Source of the DNA: an uncultured Eubacteriales bacterium
GTDB lineage: Bacteria; Bacillota; Clostridia; Oscillospirales; Acutalibacteraceae
Reading direction: 5' to 3'
NCBI GenBank assembly: GCA_934486455.1
Contig: CAKSPR010000055.1
Span: 1 to 8,879, forward strand
DNA length: 8,879 nucleotides
This document shows, in pieces, positions 5,072 through 8,879 of the stretch. The position numbers and the translations under genes were made by a program. The notes below the pieces were generated by a model, which ran no database searches, was not told the origin of the DNA, and saw nothing but the letters and a program-made list of their open reading frames with translations. The stretch's first letter is position 1. Every line of letters begins with the position of its first letter.

Positions 5072-6097
5072 TTACATTTTTATCTTATAAATTTCGTCTC
5101 CGACGGCTTTTTCAATGTCCTTCAGGTGCCCCTCGTGGGAGTCCTTCAGCTTATAGAACTGCAAAACGCCGAAGCCGGGGTATTCGTTGCCCTCCACAAT
5201 GACAGGCCCTTTATCCGAAAACGCAATGTCCCATCCGATGTATCTTACCTGAGGGATTTTTTCGGCCGCCTTACAGCAGAGGTCAAAGGCCTCTTTAACC
5301 CCTTTTATTCTCATGTTTGCAAATTCAAAGCCGGTGAGAGGATGCTTTGTATAAACGTTTCCGTAATCGTCAACAACATTTCCGTCGACGCTTCCGTCCG
5401 GCTTCATGGCAAAGTAGATGTCGTCGCTGCATCCCACTACCGTGGCGTCGTTCTGATTAACCCTCAAGGCGTTTGCGATGACCTGAGCCTTTCCGTCCTT
5501 TAAAAGGGTGACTACACGGTAGGAATTGACCGAATAGGGATTGACCTCGTTCATGTCGTCGCTTTGGATGATAGCTTCCTCAACAAGCAGCTGTCCGTTT
5601 TTTTTGCAGGTCTCAAACAGCTCCTCGGGGGTGTGCTCGGCGACCTTTATTTTGCTTATATTGTGGCCGCATTCGCCGGTGGGATCCTTGGCAAAAACGA
5701 TGTCCTTACCATTTAAAAAGGCCTTAAATCCGTCGATGCTGCCGGTACGGAGATTATAGAAATCACGCTTTATAAAATCCTTGAAATATTCGTCGAAAAC
5801 CAGCTTGTCGTGAAGCAGAACGATGTACTGCTGATCGTTGAAATAATGGATGATGTTATAAAACTTTTTGGCAGTGACAAAGGTTTTTTTCTGCTCCTTG
5901 GTGAGATTGATATAATCTCCTCTGAAATAATCGGTGTAGGAGCAGCCGGTGGTAAGGAAATTTTTAAAAATGTCCCATTTTATATATGTGCGGGATTTTC
6001 CGGTATTTTTAACCATGACATCAAGGTGCTTGTTCAGCCGCTCATGATTTATCCCCTTTATTTTTTTTAAAAGCCATTTGCTTCTCGACATCGGCAT
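5072..6097 (-). CDS. ATP-grasp protein, sugar-transfer-associated type
   Basis: A 341-residue cytoplasmic ATP-grasp protein. Members of this fold activate a carboxylate with ATP and join it to an amine or thiol; the sugar-transfer-associated subfamily is named for lying near envelope polysaccharide genes, and its substrates are unknown. Visible features are a basic N-terminal region (1-40), the ATP-binding lysine and flexible glycine loop in FAKDPTGECGHNI (135-147, K137), the adenine-pocket strand LLVEEAI (170-176), and the metal-binding end GWDIAF (288-293) and VIVEGN (299-304, E302 and N304). All core ATP-grasp elements are present, so it should be active. The ATG at 6097 has GGAG 10 bases upstream. 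It lies 141 bases after the racemase-like gene, with no promoter visible between, so the two are probably co-transcribed. Confidence 0.82.
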   Translation of the reverse strand: MPMSRSKWLLKKIKGINHERLNKHLDVMVKNTGKSRTYIKWDIFKNFLTTGCSYTDYFRGDYINLTKEQKKTFVTAKKFYNIIHYFNDQQYIVLLHDKLVFDEYFKDFIKRDFYNLRTGSIDGFKAFLNGKDIVFAKDPTGECGHNISKIKVAEHTPEELFETCKKNGQLLVEEAIIQSDDMNEVNPYSVNSYRVVTLLKDGKAQVIANALRVNQNDATVVGCSDDIYFAMKPDGSVDGNVVDDYGNVYTKHPLTGFEFANMRIKGVKEAFDLCCKAAEKIPQVRYIGWDIAFSDKGPVIVEGNEYPGFGVLQFYKLKDSHEGHLKDIEKAVGDEIYKIKM

Positions 6098-6137
6098 GTT
6101 CTCGTTTCTCCTTTTTTCGGTGTTATTCCGTTATATT

Positions 6138-6167
6138 TGTATCTGAATCTGTATCTGTCTTTGTCTG
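6138..6167. repeat. degenerate hexanucleotide repeat
   Basis: Five 6-base units, TGTATC, TGAATC, TGTATC, TGTCTT and TGTCTG, in tandem in the gap between the racemase-like gene and the ATP-grasp gene. The copies have diverged, so active slippage is unlikely. No motif function is apparent. Confidence 0.55.
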
Positions 6168-6238
6168 TAACCGGCGTTGCTTCGGACGGCGCCTTTCCGT
6201 CTGTCGAAGCTTTGCTCAAAAACGGCTTTGCAGGTGTC

Positions 6239-7420
6239 TTATTCGGCGCCCTCTCCGCCATCCTCAACATATACCCTTTGGTTGTTTTTCCCTATGCTCA
6301 TAAGGCTTTCGCCCAGTCCCATGTCGGACGAGCGGGAAAACATCCCCAGGGTTATGCCGCCTCCGAGTAAAGTCGCGGTATCGGTTATCTTTACGCTGTC
6401 GTCGATCTTAACGGCGATCATATTCATTCCAAGCTCCCCGATAACGGGATACCTTTTGCCGTTTATAACGACTCTTCTGCCGAGGTTTTTGTGGCCGATA
6501 CCGTTGTTGTATCCTATGGAAAGCACGGCGATTTTTATATCCTCATCCGCCTTGTATGCCGCGTTATATCCTACCGTTTCGCCCTTTTTAACATCCTTTA
6601 TCTGCAGTATGCGGGCTTCAAGGGCCATGGCGGAGGAAAGGTCTATATCCACATCGCAATATGTCTCGCTGATGTTGTACTTTTTTCTGAAATAGGCGTT
6701 TCTGACGGATCTGAGCCGATTTTTCAGCCCGCCTCCGAGAGAGGACGGGGCAATATTATATCCGTACATCACAAGCCCCATTCTTATCCCGTTTGCAAAG
6801 GGGATTTTGGGGTGGGCAAGAAGGGAAACGCCGCTTCCCATATGAACGATGGGGAATTTTTCAAGATTTAAAAGGGAGGTGATTTCGAGAAATTTTTTAA
6901 CCTGTCGGTCCCAAAGGGGGTCGAAAATTCCCGCCGTTGCAAAGTGCTGATATATTCCCTCGGGACTATATATCGACCCGTCTATAATATCAAAGGCTTC
7001 TTTAAGCTGCTCTTTGTCCTTGAATCCGAGGCGGTTAAATCCGCTGTCGACCTGGAAATGAACATTCAGCGGTTTTTCTCTTTTAAGTCCGACAAGAGCC
7101 CTTGCATATTCAAGCTCGTGCACGGGCAGGGTGCAGTCAAGCTGCTCGGCCCGTTCGATGCTTTCAAGGCTTATGGGCTCAAGAAGCAAAAGGGGGACTG
7201 TTTTATTATATTTTCTAAGCTCCTCCGCCTCCGAAAGCGTGGCTACGGCGAAGTAATTTATCCCGTTTTCAAAAAGGGTGTTGACGATGCTCATGCCGTG
7301 ACCGTAGCCGTCGCTTTTGACCACCCCGATGAAATATTTATAGTCGGAATACCTTTCGGTTATGGCTCTTGCATTTTTCGCAAGACAATTAAGGTCGATT
7401 TTCACAAGAGAATCGTCCAT
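6239..7420 (-). CDS. alr: alanine racemase-like PLP enzyme
   Basis: Fold-type III PLP enzyme that should interconvert L- and D-alanine or a related amino acid. The start is set at ATG 7420 (393 residues) because GGAGGG lies 8 bases upstream and the motif VKIDLNCLAKN follows at once; an upstream frame start at 7477 would precede the predicted transcription start. The PLP lysine is K35 in VVKSDGYGHG, R130 is in VDSGFNRLGF, the pyridine-contacting arginine is R213 in IRMGLVMYG, and the second catalytic base is Tyr285 in GETVGYNAAY. Deviations from classical Alr are GELGMNM (328-334), where VGRxxMDQ is usual, and a roughly 25-residue insertion (about 226-255). These raise the possibility of a dedicated racemase for envelope modification instead of the housekeeping enzyme. 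The downstream ATP-grasp gene supports that but does not prove it. Confidence 0.87.
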   Translation of the reverse strand: MDDSLVKIDLNCLAKNARAITERYSDYKYFIGVVKSDGYGHGMSIVNTLFENGINYFAVATLSEAEELRKYNKTVPLLLLEPISLESIERAEQLDCTLPVHELEYARALVGLKREKPLNVHFQVDSGFNRLGFKDKEQLKEAFDIIDGSIYSPEGIYQHFATAGIFDPLWDRQVKKFLEITSLLNLEKFPIVHMGSGVSLLAHPKIPFANGIRMGLVMYGYNIAPSSLGGGLKNRLRSVRNAYFRKKYNISETYCDVDIDLSSAMALEARILQIKDVKKGETVGYNAAYKADEDIKIAVLSIGYNNGIGHKNLGRRVVINGKRYPVIGELGMNMIAVKIDDSVKITDTATLLGGGITLGMFSRSSDMGLGESLMSIGKNNQRVYVEDGGEGAE

Positions 7421-7459
7421 GCCTTTACCCTCCGCTTTCCCGTTTGTATTTGCCTTTTT

Positions 7460-7488
7460 ATTATATGGCAAGAGCAAAAAAACTGCAA
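7460..7488 (-). promoter_or_regulatory. probable promoter of alr/ATP-grasp
   Basis: Minus-strand TATAAT (7460-7465) with TTGCAG (7483-7488) 17 bases upstream. The -10 is perfect and the -35 is weak. Predicted start near 7453, 33 bases before the chosen ATG at 7420. Confidence 0.6.
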
Positions 7489-7558
7489 GATATTTTTGTT
7501 TTTTACGAAAAAACTTTTAAAAAACCCAAATTATCTTTTGAAATCAGCCGATTGCCGA

Positions 7559-7586
7559 TTGATTTTTTGATTTTTTGTGTTATAAT
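7559..7586 (+). promoter_or_regulatory. promoter of the secreted-protein gene, extended -10
   Basis: TATAAT (7581-7586) preceded by TGT, forming an extended -10 (TGnTATAAT), with TTGATT (7559-7564) 16 bases upstream in a T-rich region. It diverges from the racemase promoter about 100 bases away. Two tandem CCGATTG copies (7548-7561) overlap the -35 side and could be a binding site. Confidence 0.7.
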
Positions 7587-7598
7587 CAAGTGTAGACC

Positions 7599-7614
7599 GC
7601 CGAGCGTGCTCGGC
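7599..7614 (+). promoter_or_regulatory. GC-rich palindrome in the 5' leader
   Basis: GCCGAGC-GT-GCTCGGC, arms perfect, starting about 6 bases after the predicted transcription start of the secreted-protein gene. As RNA it forms a compact 5' hairpin that would be expected to protect the transcript from decay; as DNA it could be an operator. No T-run follows, so it is not a terminator. Confidence 0.55.
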
Positions 7615-7641
7615 AATAAACAAACAGGAGGACAAACAAAA

Positions 7642-8879
7642 ATGAAAAACTTCAAAAAAGTTCTTTCGGTAGTGCTTGCTGTCGCTATGCTCGCCTGCTC
7701 TATGGCCATTTCCGCCACCACGGCGTCTGCAGACGACAACTATACTACCATTCAGAGCTGGGGAATCAACGATTTTAACAACTTTCAGACAAGCGGACTC
7801 ACTTCCGATGCCGAGTACGAGGTTCTTGCCCGTGACAAATCGGTAGGTATTGCCGGATACGGCATCTGGGGTTATGTCTCCACCGGTACCAACGAAGAGG
7901 TTGTCGGCGGAACCGAGTATGAATATCGCCTCGCAATCGATTGGGACGGCGTTGTTCATAACAACACCACCGAGTTCGGTATCGACTGCTGGGTTAAGGA
8001 TGCTGACAATTCTCCCACATATACCGGCGGAATCTCCACCGAGACCATCCAGAACGCCTACAACGAAGCTCTTGAAAAAGGCTTCAGATATACCTCGGAC
8101 GGTAACCGTTACTTCGAAGTAAGCGGATACCTCACCGTCCCCCAGGAGGCCGACGGTTATACCGGCGAATTCCGTGTTTACACCCGCGGCTTCATCAACT
8201 ACAGAATTTACACCTTCGAGCTTTTCGGCGAAGACATCTTCAATCCCATCGCCACCATTAACAGCGGTGATGCCAATGCCTTCAACGACATGGACGGCAT
8301 ACGCGTCGGAAAGGACGATAACGGCGACTGGAACCCCTACATTGAAAACCACAACTACAGCCTTCCCAGAGGCTTCCGCGTACTGCGCGGCGACTATGCC
8401 GAGTCCAAGCTTGCTCTGGGCGGAACCTCCAAGGCCCTTACCGCCGGCCGGTATGCTGCTCAGTATAATCTCTTCTTCGACGGCGTATATTGCGGAGACG
8501 AGGATGTTCTTGCCACCGCAAACGTAAAGAATGCAGAAGGCACTGTTATCGCCACCAAAGACATAAAGAAGAGCGACATCACCTGCACCATTATAGATAC
8601 CAAGGGCGGCAACACCACCGGCGATTTCCTCGACGGTACCGTAAACGCTGTTGTTCCCTTCACCGTTGATGCAGAGGGAACCTATTCCATCGAGCTTCTT
8701 ACCACCGGCAAGGCCAACATGACCGTTACTTCCGCTGCTTTTGCCGCAGTTATCCCCGCCGAGGAGATCAAGGCTGTTGAGGATGCCATTACCGCCATCG
8801 GTGATGTTAAATACGATCCCGACCTGTCCGAGGACAGCGGCCCCGCTATCGAAGCCGCCCGCAAGGCCTATGACGATCT
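7642..8879 (+). CDS. secreted protein of unknown function (3' end cut by window edge)
   Basis: The frame is open from ATG 7642 to the window edge, at least 412 residues. AGGAGG (7626-7631) lies 10 bases upstream. The first 30 residues are a classic signal peptide (MKNFKKVLS, a hydrophobic core, then TTASA before DDNYT), cleaved probably after A30; C19 lacks a good lipobox. The mature part is acidic and rich in aromatic, Gly, Thr and Asn residues, suggesting beta-sandwich domains of a surface or carbohydrate-contacting protein. From about residue 374 it turns into a helical segment (EIKAVEDAITAIGDV, then IEAARKAYDD) of the kind that links domains or precedes anchoring modules in clostridial surface proteins. 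Codons end strongly in C (acc, gcc, ggc, aac), unlike the neighbours, pointing to high expression. I do not recognise the main domain; the C-terminus, which could hold a dockerin or anchor, is not visible. Confidence 0.9.
   Translation, partial: MKNFKKVLSVVLAVAMLACSMAISATTASADDNYTTIQSWGINDFNNFQTSGLTSDAEYEVLARDKSVGIAGYGIWGYVSTGTNEEVVGGTEYEYRLAIDWDGVVHNNTTEFGIDCWVKDADNSPTYTGGISTETIQNAYNEALEKGFRYTSDGNRYFEVSGYLTVPQEADGYTGEFRVYTRGFINYRIYTFELFGEDIFNPIATINSGDANAFNDMDGIRVGKDDNGDWNPYIENHNYSLPRGFRVLRGDYAESKLALGGTSKALTAGRYAAQYNLFFDGVYCGDEDVLATANVKNAEGTVIATKDIKKSDITCTIIDTKGGNTTGDFLDGTVNAVVPFTVDAEGTYSIELLTTGKANMTVTSAAFAAVIPAEEIKAVEDAITAIGDVKYDPDLSEDSGPAIEAARKAYDD

Noticed and set aside
7642..7731. Lipoprotein signal at C19 of the secreted protein
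   Set aside because: Residues before the cysteine (AMLA) do not fit the lipobox, and a good ASA signal-peptidase I site follows.
7531..8352. 273-codon minus-strand frame across the secreted-protein gene
   Set aside because: It is antisense to a gene with signal peptide, strong ribosome site and marked codon bias; the open frame is a by-product of that bias.

Overview
The window reads as chromosome of a low-to-mid GC Firmicute, most likely a gut-type Clostridium relative (Oscillospiraceae/Ruminococcaceae-like), with the tail of a mobile element at the left edge. The evidence is a greA-lysS operon, near-perfect sigma-A promoters (TTGACA-17-TATAAT occurs twice), strong AGGAGG-type ribosome sites, a ParA that resembles those of Tn1549-type integrative conjugative elements (ICEs), and a secreted protein ending in the helical spacer type seen on clostridial surface proteins. 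Taxonomy and family names come from reading the sequence, not from a database search.

Left part (1 to about 1260, mobile element end). A ParA-family ATPase gene on the minus strand starts with GTG at 623 and runs off the left edge. It is preceded by about 400 bases of hairpin-rich leader, including a possible 28-codon leader ORF that ends inside the last large hairpin. Farther out are an intrinsic terminator, four helically phased TTGGTGTA-like repeats and a 10-bp inverted repeat lying against the 3' end of lysS. I read this as one end of an element inserted just downstream of lysS. No integrase is visible, so the exact boundary is inferred.

Middle part (1268-4390, housekeeping). A minus-strand operon greA-lysS is driven by a consensus promoter, with a small attenuator-like hairpin between promoter and greA. 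Upstream lies a second minus-strand unit, a 98-residue unrecognised protein overlapping a DUF1003 membrane protein, with its own promoter and terminator. Behind that promoter is a plus-strand terminator with what may be the last codons of a lost gene.

4391-5071: a gene-poor stretch holding tRNA-Arg(CCU) with a perfect promoter about 140 bases upstream, several hairpins, and a long imperfect palindrome.

Right part (5072-8879). A minus-strand pair encodes an alanine-racemase-like PLP enzyme followed by an ATP-grasp protein of the sugar-transfer-associated type. A plausible joint role is making and attaching a D-amino acid to an envelope component, but this is inference. Diverging from it is a strongly expressed-looking gene for a secreted, otherwise unrecognised protein that runs off the right edge.
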